From NCBI GenBank assembly GCA_030620095.1, contig JAUTXW010000110.1, positions 1,543,501 through 1,607,500 on the forward strand: a DNA stretch of 64,000 nt, read 5' to 3'. The notes under the pieces are model-generated. The model did not search any database. It saw only the letters and a program-made list of their open reading frames with translations, and was not told the origin of the DNA. The position numbers were made by a program, and so were the translations under genes. Positions within the stretch are counted from its first letter, which is position 1; each line of letters begins with the position of its first letter. This document shows, in pieces, positions 38,395-49,446 of this stretch. Source of the DNA: Kuschelorhynchus macadamiae (taxonomy: Eukaryota > Arthropoda > Insecta > Coleoptera > Curculionidae).

Positions 38395-38625
38395 ACATTT
38401 TTAGTTAAGCCGCCACTTTGTTTCGGTATATAGAATTGACAACATGTTTCCAGTTCAAGTTTCATACTTGATTTTTTTGAGAAATTTAACACAATACCCC
38501 GCCATTTTGTTCCGCCATGCTGGATTTTTTCCACAATGTTACCATGTCATCCCCATATGATCCTTAACTTCAGACCAACATTTCAATTCAATCTGATAAG
38601 TAGTTTTTCAGCTATGTCGCGTTCA
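38395..38625 (-). repeat. Family R repeat, inverted fragment
   Basis: 'ccgccattttgttccgccat' and 'agtagtttttcagctatg' are complements of family R phrases. After 38,615 the sequence departs from the family ('tcgcgttcatcggtttcatc'). Confidence 0.6.
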
Positions 38626-39265
38626 TCGGTTTCATCTGGCCATAAGTTTAGTTTTACTAATTTTTATTTGAACATCGCTAAAATGGCCCCTGAGAGGCCA
38701 TACTTTCTTGGGGGGCCCAGCCTCAGCCTAAAGGGAAATCCGCCCCTAATAACACGTTTGAAAACTACTTTTTATACCCATGTAACTGTCACATGCATGT
38801 GAACGAGCTTTTTCAAAACTTGTTATACAAATCTGCTATTCCCTTCATTTTTTTATACCCATGACACACAAAAGATTAAAGCAGTATTTGAATTTGAATA
38901 ACCTGACAAAAATATTTATTTTACTATTAGTTAAATATATACAAACGTGAACAATTATAAAATTAAATGTCAATTACATCGTGTTTCGTGACGAAAAGAT
39001 GATGTAGGAAATTCAAAATTGCTTTAATTTGTAGGAGAATAATACAAAATATTATTGAGGTTACAAAATGTGAAACAATGCATCGTTTGATATTATATTT
39101 CCATAAAAAAATCAGGTATATGTGTACCAAATTCGTTTGTGTTGTTATCACCAGCAAAGGCACAATGTCAAACTTGACACATACTAATGTTTACATACGC
39201 TTTTTATAAGAAATCGAGGATCATAGAAAAATTGTAAGTAACACTTCTCCAGTGCAACTCTAATT
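38626..39265. other. Non-coding stretch upstream of the candidate host exon
   Basis: 38,690-38,755 is GC-rich and contains 'gggaaatccgcccctaata', similar to one end of a hAT-like element, with no partner found. The rest is AT-rich. Confidence 0.35.
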
Positions 39266-39271
39266 ACGAGT

Positions 39272-39277
39272 TCAGTG
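39272..39277 (+). promoter_or_regulatory. Candidate arthropod initiator (TCAGTG)
   Basis: TCAGTG matches the arthropod TCAKTY-like initiator at its core and lies 83 bases upstream of an ATG that opens a plausible first coding exon. No TATA box at -30 is obvious. The motif is short, so this rests on context. Confidence 0.3.
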
Positions 39278-39359
39278 TCAAAATAATACAGATAATAATT
39301 GTGCTATACTGGTTTATTACATGTTTAATACATGAGTCTGAAATATGTTTTAAGATATT

Positions 39360-39516
39360 ATGGAGGATGCTAAACCGGAAGAAAAATCGCCCTTATTATT
39401 ATATATGGTAGAAGGAGATGGAAACGTTTCACAAAATAATAAGAGAGTTAACTTCGAAAAAGGACGACTTTATGGAATATCTTCTGGGGCGTCGGCTATT
39501 TTCACCGAGTTTCCAA
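39360..39516 (+). CDS. Candidate first coding exon of a host gene
   Basis: ATG at 39,360 opens 52 codons (MEDAKPEEKSPLLLYMVEGD, then GNVSQNNKRVNFEKGRLYGI to FTEFP) of non-TE-like, balanced composition. They end at a good splice donor, CCAA|GTAAGTG (GT at 39,517-39,518), in phase 1. Beyond the donor the frame turns into Phe-rich intron-like translation. A phase-compatible acceptor is TAATCCAG at 61,516-61,523, which would continue the protein as KDLDNKTIHLVHNINGW. I do not recognise the protein. It could instead be an exon of an unknown TE gene. Confidence 0.45.
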
Positions 39517-40081
39517 GTAAGTGTTTTCATTTATTTTTTTGTAATTTGTTTAGCAGGGCGTGCTATCGCCGATTTTTGCGATTTTTGGAACACTGGTAGA
39601 TTTGTGAATGCTGATCACTAGTTTTTTTTTTCGGCAGCGTTTCCTTTTTTTTCAAGTTATCCATCATCAAGTAGTACAGCGTACCATCCGTTTTTGATAA
39701 TTTTTGATACATTGGTAGATTTTTGAAAGCAGATCATCTCAGGTATATTTTTTTCGGCAGCGTTTCGTTTTCACTTTATTAATTAAAATAGTACAGCGTA
39801 CTGTCGCTGATTCTGAAAATTTTTAATTTTCGGTAGCGATTCGCTCTCTAGGTAGATAGGTACCAAGTGCTTAGCTGGTACCGATCCACCTATATAATAT
39901 AATATCCATGAAAAACTTTGTCAAATACTTTTGCTTTGATAAAATTTGTGAAATTTTAGTTTTGAATAGGTATTTACTGTAGTTTCTGTTTGAACGAGAA
40001 TGGTGCCAACATGAAAAACGAAAACAAGAAAAATTCCCTGTTAAAAATAGTACTTGATAGATACAGGACAAGGAATAATGT

Positions 40082-41282
40082 TGTAAATTGGAAAATATGT
40101 GTTATTTTGATACTTTAATTGTGTATTTAATGAAATAAAGTCAGGAAAAAATAAAAACGAAATCGGGAAAAATCGTATTTATGCGAATATCTCCGAAGTG
40201 GTTGGGAGTTTTATCAATTTGTAAACGGAATACTATTAACTACCATATTGCGCATCTTCGCCTACCTTTTAACCTACTTTGCATCTCTTACGGTTTTCCA
40301 GATCTCCATGCGTATTGCATACACTGAAATTTATAGTCAATAAAATGCAATTTCTTTTCAAGTTTTTTTTACATCAATTCCTGGTACAACGAATAAATAA
40401 AATTGTCTTTTCGTCGGCAAAAAGGTCCATACTTCACAAAAGATGTATAACAACAGGTATATTGTAATCGTCTTACGTTTGACATAATTTCAAAATCGAA
40501 TAATGAAAAAATCTATAGAATACATCAAATCAGTGTTAGGTAAATTCTAGCTAAGTTTTAATACACCCTCTATCTAAACCTGTTATTGGTAACGTTAGCG
40601 GTATACCTACTCACCATAACTCAGGTAATAAAATTTTGTTTTGTATACAGGTTGTTAAGATAAAGCTCCATTTGTATGAAAATGTCCAAATTTTCGTAAA
40701 AACCCTGTATATTGAAAAGAAACGAAAATATCAAAAAATGCCAAAAATGAATAACCTGACAATAATATTATTTTACTTTATAAATTTTTTGTATTTTGTC
40801 AGAGATCACCTTGATCAGAAGCAAAAAAATTTTTCAGAATTTTAGAAGGTAACAAACCTTTGGGAAAATGCAAGGGTTTTATTTTACGCCCTGTATGTAT
40901 CATGTTAGGTGCGCATATGCAGTCGTGCAATTAGAAGTGCAAAGCCAACAGATCGACCAAACGAACACCGAAAACCGCATCTCGATATTGCGTTTTGCAA
41001 CTGAAATATCTATCTTTAAACTTTGATTAAAATTTTTCTTGATACAGTTTAGTTGGTTTTTGCAACAGTTCACGGAAAACTAACACACTAACGACCGGTT
41101 GCAGAAAGCTCAATTAAAGTTTAGAATGTTTAACGGAATGTCAAATTTGACAGCGGGTTTCTAGACTTCTATAAGCAACTTGTCAGATCCGAAAACTCGG
41201 TTAAATATTCTAAACAGCAATTAAGTTTTTGTGTAAATTGGAAAATATGTGTTATTTTGATACTTTAATTGTGTATTTAATG
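40082..41282 (+). repeat. Long repeat unit A1 flanked by a 51-bp direct duplication
   Basis: The 51 bases at 40,082-40,132 ('tgtaaattggaaaatatgtg' onward to 'tgtatttaatg') recur identically at 41,232-41,282. Between them lies a 1,099-bp unit, 'gaaataaagtcaggaaaaaa' to 'cagcaattaagttttt', that is almost identical to 43,082-44,150. The unit contains ends of the 'aatacaccctctatc' type and, near its right end, a MITE-like stem ('ccggttgcagaaagctcaat'). Confidence 0.85.
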
Positions 41283-41779
41283 TATTTCGTCCTCGATTTC
41301 GCGATCAGCGATCCAAAATCTACAACTGTACCAACAATCGTCAAAATCTAGTACTAGAAAATTACTATTTTGGTATTGCAACTCTCCAAATAAAAATTAT
41401 GTAGACTGTTATGAGCCAAGACATATTTTGTTTCATTTTTAAGAGCGTTTAACTTTTTCATTTTTTGAGCTAGAACCTTTATGCAATACACAAATTGCAA
41501 GGTTCCTAGTCAAGTTTTTTTCAAAACTGATAATACATTTTCAAGGTAATTTTGTTCATTTTGGAGAGTTACAAAAAAATATCCGATAATTTTTCGGTTA
41601 AGCTAACTGCCGATTTTTCTAATTTTGAAAATTTGATGAGGTGTTGATCACAAATATGAAGTCAGATTTTGTCGACAATGTTTCGTTTTTGAGTTATCCA
41701 CTGTCAAAGTACACATTTTACCTTTTTACTATTTTCAGGATAAATTTTATAAAAATAAACTGCTGGCCATAAATATCGC

Positions 41780-43970
41780 ATCAAGAAATTTTTTTATCCA
41801 AATTTAAAGATAGATAATTCAGTTGCAAAACGCAATATCGGGATGCGGTTTTCGGTGTTCGTTTGGTCGATCTGTTGGGTTTGCGCATTTAATTGCACGA
41901 CCGCATATGCGCACTTAAAATAATACGTACAGGGCGTAAAATAAAACCTTTGTATTTTCCCAAAAGTTTGTTACCTCCTAAGATTCTCAAAAATTTTTTA
42001 AAATGTTTTTGCTTCTGATCAAGATAATCTCTGATAAAATATAAAAAAACAATTTTTGGCATTTTTTGATATTTTCGTTTCTTTGTAATATACAAGCTTT
42101 TTACAAAAATTTGGACATCTTCATACAAATCGAGCTTTATCTTAACAACCTGTATACAAAACAAAATTTTATCTCCTGAGTTATGATCAGTAATTATACC
42201 GTTAACGTTACCAGTATCAGGTTAAGATACAGGGTGTATCAAAACTTAGCTAGAATTTACCTAACATTGATTTGATGTATTCTATAGATTTTTTTGTTAT
42301 TCGATTTTGAAATTATGTCAGACGTAAGACGATTACAATATAACTGTTATTATACAATTTTTGTTAACTATGGACTTTTTTGCCGAAATGGTTTTTTCAT
42401 TTTTACTAGCCATTTTATTAGTCTAGATACAAGGTATTCGCTTTTAGTTGAAAAAAGCGATATATCAAGGCACCCTGAAAACCCAATACCTGCAAGCGTA
42501 TTTTTTAAATTAAATGGTTTATTAGGCATAATCAAGGATTCAACAACTATTTTGGAAAATCATGTTTCTGTGATTCAGGCACTACGAAAGGGTAGAAATA
42601 TGTCTAATATTTATCATGATGATTTCAATATGTATTTAAAATTAAATTTTGTGCCTTTATTGCAACTTTTGTTTGTCTACAAGATGGAATTATCAAATTT
42701 TAAATGCGACGTTTCGTATTATGGACCTTAATATTCTAAATATTTCGTTTTTTTGAGGGTTATGACCTCTAAATACAATAATATGACATTTGCCCAAAAA
42801 ATTTTTGTTTTTTACAGGCAAAAATTCAAAAAAAAACCGTATATACCAATCTTTCCGAACACATTGCTTCTTATGGAAATTCTCTTTATTATACACCTAT
42901 GCAAGGGTGATACGTAACTGAGAGGTCCTAAGTTTCAAAAACATAAAACAAAGATCTAGGCCCGTATTTAAAAAAAAATAATTTGATGATGGTGGCCCGA
43001 AAACGAAACGTTGCATTTAAAATTTGATAATGCCGTCTTGTAGGCTACAATAATCTAAAATTTATTTTTAAATACCCATTGAAATAAAGTCAGGAAAAAA
43101 TAAAAACGAAATCGGGAAAAATCGTATTTATGCGAATATCTCCGAAGTGGTTGGGAGTTTTATCAATTTGTAAACGGAATACTATTAAATACCATATTGC
43201 GCATCTTCGCCTACCTTTTAACCTACTTTGCATCTCTTACGGTTTTCCAGATCTCTATGCGTATTGCATACACTGAAATTTATGGTCAATAAAATGCAAT
43301 TTCTTTTCAAGTTTTTTTACATCAATTCCTGGTACAACGAATAAATAAAATTGTCTTTTCGTCGGCAAAAAGGTCCATACTTCACAAAAGATGTATAACA
43401 ACAGGTATATTGTCATCGTCTTACGTTTGACATAATTTCAAAATCGAATAATAAAAAAATCTATAGAATACATCAAATCAGTGTTAGGTAAATTCTAGCT
43501 AAGTTTTGATACACCCTCTATCTAAACCTGTTATTGGTAACGTTAGCGGTATACCTACTCACCATAACTCAGGTAATAAAATTTTGTTTTGTATACAGGT
43601 TGTTAAGATAAAGCTCCATTTGTATGAAAATGTCCAAATTTTCGTAAAAACCCTGTATATTGAAAAGAAACGAAAATATCAAAAAATGCCAAAAATGGTT
43701 TTTTTTGTATTTTGTCAGAGATTATCTAGATCAGAAGCAAAAAAATTTTTCAGAATTTTAGAAGGTAACAAACCTTTGGGAAAATGCAAAGGTTTTATTT
43801 TACGCCCTGTATTTCTTATTTTAGGTGCGCATATACGGTCGTGCAATTAGATGCGCAAACCCAACAGATCGACCAAACGAACACCGAAAACCGCATCCCG
43901 ATATTGCGTTTTGCAACTGAAATATCTATCTTTAAACTTTGATCAAAATTTTTCTTGATACAGTTTAGTT
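41780..43970. repeat. Long palindrome, ~600-bp arms (A2 inverted, A3 direct)
   Basis: 41,780-42,400 is the reverse complement of about 43,350-43,970. Matching landmarks are 'gcggttttcggtgttcgttt' versus 'cgaacaccgaaaaccgc', 'gtacagggcgtaaaataaaa' versus 'ttttattttacgccctgta', and 'tacagggtgtatcaaaactt' versus 'aagttttgatacaccct'. The last pair delimits an inner element of about 42,234-43,517 with TIRs of the CAGGGTGTATC type, so nested elements of one lineage are likely. The core holds a 145-codon open frame (42,294-42,731) partly inside the arm, with no recognisable domain, plus a hammerhead-like string at 42,984-43,016. Confidence 0.8.
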
Positions 43971-44157
43971 GGTTTTTGCAACAGTTCACGGAAAACTAAC
44001 ACACTAACGACCGATTGCAGAAAGCTCAATTAAAGTTTAGAATGTTTAACGGAATGTCAAATTTGACAGCGGGTTTCTAGACTTCTATAAGCAACTTGTC
44101 AAATCCGAAAACTCGGTTAAATATTCTAAACAGCAATTAAGTTTTGTGCAACCGGCT
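43082..44157 (+). repeat. Long repeat unit A3, near-identical to A1
   Basis: Runs from 'gaaataaagtcaggaaaaaa' to 'gttttgtgcaaccgg'. It differs from A1 by scattered substitutions and by small indels, for example A1 carries an extra 'aataacctgacaataat' near 40,749. The 3' limit is the MITE-like stem at 44,012-44,157. Confidence 0.9.
44012..44157. mobile_element. Small MITE-like hairpin element, copy 2
   Basis: Ends 'ccgattgcagaaagctcaat' and 'attaagttttgtgcaaccgg' are inverted relatives, as are the inner 'gtttagaatgtttaac' and 'gttaaatattctaaac'. Copy 1 lies at about 41,094-41,231 (right end replaced) and copy 3 at 61,925-62,057. About 146 bp, non-coding. Confidence 0.7.
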
Positions 44158-44234
44158 GTAAAACACAAATAATTAATAGTAAACATCTCAGTCGCTTTTT
44201 TTATTTAAAACACCAAAAATACTCCATTATTAGC

Positions 44235-44350
44235 TGAAATACGACTTACTCGATTAACTTCAAATTTTGACCAAAAACTAAGGGTCATATGGAGATGATC
44301 TGGTAATATTTTGGTAAAAGTCCAATATGGCTGAACCATGTTAAAAAAAT
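44235..44350 (+). repeat. Family R fragment, left of tandem array
   Basis: 'cttcaaattttgaccaaaaa', 'gatctggtaatattttggta' and 'tccaatatggctgaacc' are family R. The copy resumes at 45,490 after the tandem array, so the array lies inside a family R copy. Confidence 0.6.
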
Positions 44351-44356
44351 TTTGTT

Positions 44357-45480
44357 AGAGTGGTGTATTATTTGGGGTTAAGATCCAGTAAAAAGAACTA
44401 GTCTTTTTTTTAAATTGTCTACGTTTCGGAACTTAATTTGTGCATCCTCAGGACACATATAGTTTCTCTATCCTGCATGAAACCTATATTATCAGTCTTT
44501 ACCTACTCCGTTGGACCGCAGATATTTCCTGGATATTAGGTTTCTAAATGGTTTTCGTTAACAAACCTCTTGCTGTTATGTTACTTGGGGTTAGGGTCCA
44601 GTAAAAAAATAGTCTACTTTTAAATAGTCGACGTTTCGCAACTTATATGTATCCTCAGGATACATATATAGTTTCTATATCCTGCATGAACTTCTTATTA
44701 TTAGTCTTTACCTACTCCGTTAGTCCGCAGATATTTCCCAGATATTAGGTTTCTATGGTTTTCGTTAATGATCCTCTTGTTGTTATGTTAGACTGATGTA
44801 TTATTTGGGGTTAGGGTTCAGTAAAGAAACAAAAAACTTTTTTAAATTGTCGACGTTTCGCAACTTTATTGTTCCATCCTCAGCACACATATAGAAATTC
44901 TATATCCTGCATGAAACCCATATTATCAGACTTTACCTATTACCTGGTCCGCAGCTTTCCAGATATTAAGTTTTTAAATGGTTTTAGAGAGATTCTCTGG
45001 TTTTTATGTTAGAGTAATATATTATTTGAGGTTAAGATCCAGTAAAAAAAAACTAGTCTTTTTTCAAATTGTCGACGTTTCGCAACTTTACTGTTGCATT
45101 CTCAGGACCCATATATAGATTTTGTATCCTGCATCAAACCCATATTATCAGTCTTTACCTACTCTGTTCGTTCGCAGATATTTGCAAGATATTAAGTTTC
45201 TAAATGGTTTTCGTTCACGATCTTCTTGTTGTTAGAGTGGTGTATTATGTGGGGTTAGGAAATATCTGCGGACCAACGCAGTAGATAAAGACTGATAATA
45301 TGCGTTTCATATAGGATATAAAATTTATGTGTCCTAAGGATGTAACAATAAAGTTGCGAAACGTCGACAATTTAAAAAAGTTTTTTTACTGGAATCTAAC
45401 CCCAAATAATACACCACTTTAACAAGAAGATCGTTAACGAAAAGCATTTAGAAACTTAATATCTAAGGTAAAAACTGATA
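44357..45480. repeat. Tandem array of ~220-bp units: four direct, one inverted
   Basis: Unit starts ('gagtggtgtattatttgggg' type) fall at about 44,357, 44,571, 44,785, 45,015 and a short fifth at 45,232. Then 45,260-45,480 is the same unit in reverse complement. Each unit contains 'gtcgacgtttcgcaactt', 'catcctcaggacacatat' and 'ctttacctactccgtt'. Read on the complementary strand (the plus strand for the last unit) each has CUGAGGA-type, short stem-loop and GAAACGUCGAC strings in hammerhead order. The organisation resembles tandem pLTR-like repeats of Penelope-like elements, which is an inference. Confidence 0.75.
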
Positions 45481-45484
45481 ATAT

Positions 45485-45780
45485 GAGTTTTAATTCAAGA
45501 TTGCGAAACAAAATGGCGGCCCAATAAAATTTTTAAAAAATCGACGTAACAAAATCTTGTTCAATTGATTTTGCAGAAAAATTAGACGTGAAAATGGGAT
45601 AAGGTACGAATTCAACATGACGTAGCAAGATGTCGGTATGTGTCAATGTAAAAACTATTTATTGAATTTATTTTATTATGCCTAAAAGTCAAGTGAGGCA
45701 TAGTCTTGAGATTTGTGCTCAGCATTCCAAAATTTTCCAATATAAAAAAAATCGACGATGCATAGCTTAACCAAAAAATT
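45485..45780 (+). repeat. Family R fragment, right of tandem array
   Basis: 'attgcgaaacaaaatggcgg' and later unit phrases continue the family R copy interrupted by the array. Confidence 0.55.
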
Positions 45781-45825
45781 ACCATATTTTGCTTAGCATG
45801 TTTAAACATTACATTGCTATTGTTT

Positions 45826-46013
45826 CATTAGCGGATTTAGAGGGGGGGGGGGCGAAAAGGGCACGAGCGAAATCTATAGGTATACCTTTTTGTTTTACAT
45901 GTTTTAACACCTTAATAAAATTCGACGACAAGAAAAAGATCTTCACTTTACTTTATAAGTATTTAATTTTTTTTCGTCACCTCCTCCTCGACATCTTCCT
46001 AGATCCGCACCTG
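45826..46013. mobile_element. 188-bp hAT-like MITE with 8-bp target duplication
   Basis: The left end CATTAGCGGATTTAGAGG and the right end CCTAGATCCGCACCTG are inverted relatives. The flanks tattgttt (45,818-45,825) and aattgttt (46,014-46,021) match at 7 of 8 positions. A run of 12 G lies just inside the left end (45,841-45,853 region). No coding. Confidence 0.6.
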
Positions 46014-46021
46014 AATTGTTT

Positions 46022-46739
46022 AAATAATACCATTATATTATTTTCTGCAGCGCGCAAAAATGTAAATAAATATCATACCTATTATTATTGCCGCATTTAT
46101 GTAATTTTCTATTAACTATTTTATGTTCGGAAGCATTCATTACGACGATTCCCCAAATAATTGGATGAAAAGGATTTGATGGCTAAACCTATAGAAAAAT
46201 ACCATTCATTATTTAGTTCTCTAGTAAATATATATTTACCTACTAGTTTATTAAAATCCTTAAGTAGCTATGGTGTTTTTACATACTAAAACACAATTTT
46301 ATAAACAAGTTCATTTACTGCGAACACTGTTTGGTGAGGTGATTTAGATTTTATTTAATACTGTTTTTACTGATTTCACATTATAAGCAAATATGCAATA
46401 ATTATACTTTTAGGTCGTAGTAAGGATGGGCAGTAAAAACTTTCCATCTTTGTTGACAAGTAAATTATCCAGAATATTCCCCTAAAATTCTCACAGAAAT
46501 TGTAATTTTTATAATTTGCCCCTTGTTAAGTGACATATGACATTGTTTTTTTTTATTAATTTATTCTCAACCAACTATAGTAGTTTATTACAGGGAAAAT
46601 GTTAAACTAAAAATATAAAAATAATAAGAAATTATTCATAATGCAAAGAAAACTACAAGGAATACTGTTAAAATGTAAAAAAAATAGTTTTTAACATCAA
46701 AAACAAAAAATAATAGAAATATAATACATGACTTTTTTT
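46022..46739. other. Unassigned; probably includes the 3' UTR of the dead retrotransposon
   Basis: No gene. The T-run at 46,545-46,553 could be the poly(A) tail of the minus-strand element above. Confidence 0.35.
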
Positions 46740-48475
46740 AACTCAGTATTCCAGGAAAAACTTTTTTAGTACTTTCTTGAACTTCTCAGATAACTTACTT
46801 CCTTGATTTTTTTGTAGATACACTGGCATGTATAGAATTGACCGTTTTCCGAAATTACTTTTTTTAATAATGTCTGTAATTGTCTAGTATTGTGTTGGTG
46901 TATTTTATTTGTCTTATGTAATGTGATATTTGAGTATTTTTTTTTAGAATCATAGAATGAATTAATATATAAACTTTTAATAAGCAGATCCCCAAACTGA
47001 ATTTAAGTACTGTGATTTTGAATAAACTAATGAAAAATAAATAATTTTTAAAAATTTTAAATGTATATAATATCTTATTTTATACAAAATACTAATTATA
47101 GAGGAAACGTTATTTCGTAAATATTCGTTATGTATTTTCCAGATTAAATTTTCATCAAAATATATACACAAAAATGTTATACTTTTAGAATATTTTATTT
47201 CCTCGTTCAAAAATTTTGCAGGAGATATTTTTATTTTTATTGGTTTTGCTTATAAACATTACATAAAAGTGGATTTTTGAAAATTCAAAGATAATTTATG
47301 TGGTGGTAGCCATGATAATAATTGAGATAAATCGTAGTTAATTTGCTTGTAAATTTCTGAAGTAGTTCTATCAAAATATATAATCGTAGTATCATCAGCA
47401 AACAATTTAATATTACTCTTAAAGTACAATTTAGGTATCGAATTGATGTATATTAAAAAAAGACAGGCCTAATGAAGATCCTTGTGGGCCTCCACAATTC
47501 ATTAATAAATTTTACTAAAATTTAATATTTTTAACTTGTACAATTTGTATTGTGTTTGACAAATAATTTTTAATCCAATTATGTTAAACCCCTAATTCCC
47601 AGCTGATAAATGTGCCTTAATAATATATCGTGATTTACAGTGTCAAAAGTTTTTCATAAAGCTCAAGACCCTCTTATATTTGTAGCAATATCAGTAACTG
47701 CCACCTCTGTATCTTTAAATTTACGAAAACCAATTGTCCTACGAAAAGTAAATTTTGTTTTTCTAAATAATTTGTTATTATGTTTTTTACCAATTTTCCA
47801 AAATTTTTGATTAAATAGGCAAAACAGATATCGGTCAGATTACAGTCAAATTTTGTTCCATTTTTAAAACTGGTTAAACTTTCGTTAATTTTCATTCTAA
47901 AGATAATTTATACATATGTTTTAAAATTGGGGATATTGTACACTTTAAAATTTTTTCGATTTTGATCGAGAAATGTTATCAAATCCGCTGTTTTTTTCTA
48001 ATTTTTCAAGAACTTCTTTAATATCCCGTTCTGTAAATTCATTCGCGTCCAAAAACATTGAGGTTTTATTATCTTCTAACTGGTATTTGGTAATTGATAC
48101 ATTTGGAATATTATTTGATAAAATCTGACATAATGATTATTTAATTCTTCATACATTTCTAGTTTATCCACAATTTTCTTAGAATTTATCAACAGGTAGT
48201 CAATGTCATTATCATTATTATTTTTAATTTTGTTTGTCAAAATCAACTGTAAATTTTCCGATATTTTTGTTTTTTTATGTTCCAGATGAAAATTACTGTT
48301 TGTAATAATAAATAATAATTGTTCGAATCTGTTTTTGATGAATTTCTTATAAATTTTGCAATTTTTATCATAATAGCTATTTGTTGGAATCTGTTTCTTC
48401 CTATTATAATAATTATCACTAATCCTAAGTAATTTTGATAATTCAGGGTTGAACCAAGGTTTGGAGTTTTCTCTT
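46740..48475 (-). pseudogene. Jockey-type non-LTR reverse transcriptase, heavily decayed
   Basis: Minus-strand landmarks appear in the correct order. PWFNPELSKLLRISDNYYNR (about 48,459-48,400) is the linker after the endonuclease. A NLTDICFAYLIKNFGKL stretch (about 47,830) replaces the RT entry region, with YLEKQNLL following. NCGGPQGSSLG (47,493-47,468) is the PQGS motif. FADDT (47,388-47,402) is the catalytic motif. ITFLCIYFDENLIWKIH to YLNSVWGSAY (47,190-46,977) is the thumb region. Stops and frameshifts separate every block and the endonuclease is gone. The clade call is from motif style only. Confidence 0.75.
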
Positions 48476-49209
48476 TAATAGAAACAAGTATCTTAATTAA
48501 AATTTCAGCTTATTTTTATTCCTAAAGTTAGATGTGAAGTCTGGGTTAATTGCCTTTGTAGTTAGTTATGTTTTGTTACATTGTTGTTTATATGTTTATT
48601 TTTATTAGTATTTTATTTTTATTTTGAGCCTAAGTCTTTTTTTTGTTAATTTCTTAAGTTAGTAACAATACAAATAAATATAAAAAATCCACATCCAATA
48701 TCTTTTACTTTTCTAGTTTTATTGGGAGTCTTTGTACGTTAGGCCTTATTTATTACTTTCATTTTTTTGAAGGATTTGTTATTTTTATTAAAGTATTTTT
48801 TTATTTATTTCTATTTCTAAAAAGTGAAAAGGCTCGTGGAAAGTCTAGTATGGTAAATAAAAAATTAATTAAAAAAAAATCTAAAATATTTACGGTCCAT
48901 ATTTTGCGAAGGTTTCCGGGAATTTTTGTAAATATTTCAATTGAAAGTTTATGTGGTGTTGCAGGAAAGTTTCCAGAAATTTACGGAATTTTGCTCATTA
49001 CTAGGTTGAAGTCTAAATAGTGATATCGATAATATTTTTTTCACCAACCAAACTCGTAACAGTAGTATATAGAGTGTGCAAGCAAAAAGTGTACTGCAAC
49101 CAAAATTATTCATTAAAATCACAGAAATCATATTCAGAAACTAATAAATATATGTGATACGTAGATATGTCAAATATATGTTGGTCTCTAACGTTTACAC
49201 ATTTTTTTA
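48476..49209. other. No gene seen
   Basis: Very T-rich on the plus strand, with only short frames. It may contain the endonuclease region of the dead element beyond recognition. Confidence 0.4.
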
Positions 49210-49420
49210 TTGTTAAATAGTGGCGTAACTACAAACTTTCAGCCCCCCGCAGCTTTTGAGAAAGAGCCCCCTATACGCACGATATGCTCGTAGATAATCC
49301 ATTTCAAAACGAAAAAAACTCTTAATTTTGTCTGAACAAACATGTTTCAAAAATATATCTACCTATATTAACAAACCCTAATTATATTGAGGTCTCTTGC
49401 CAAATCCTTTTCTGTCGCTA

Positions 49421-49446
49421 AGAGAGAGAGAGAGAGAGACAGAGAG
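49421..49446. repeat. (AG)n microsatellite
   Basis: 'agagagagagagagagac' and continuation inside the outer hAT-like element. Confidence 0.9.

Noticed and set aside
40636..40845. Repeated 69-91-codon frames beginning MFCIQVVKIKL (also 41,889-42,164 and 43,506-43,850)
   Set aside because: Similarity simply follows repeat identity; frames differ by indels and show no domain.
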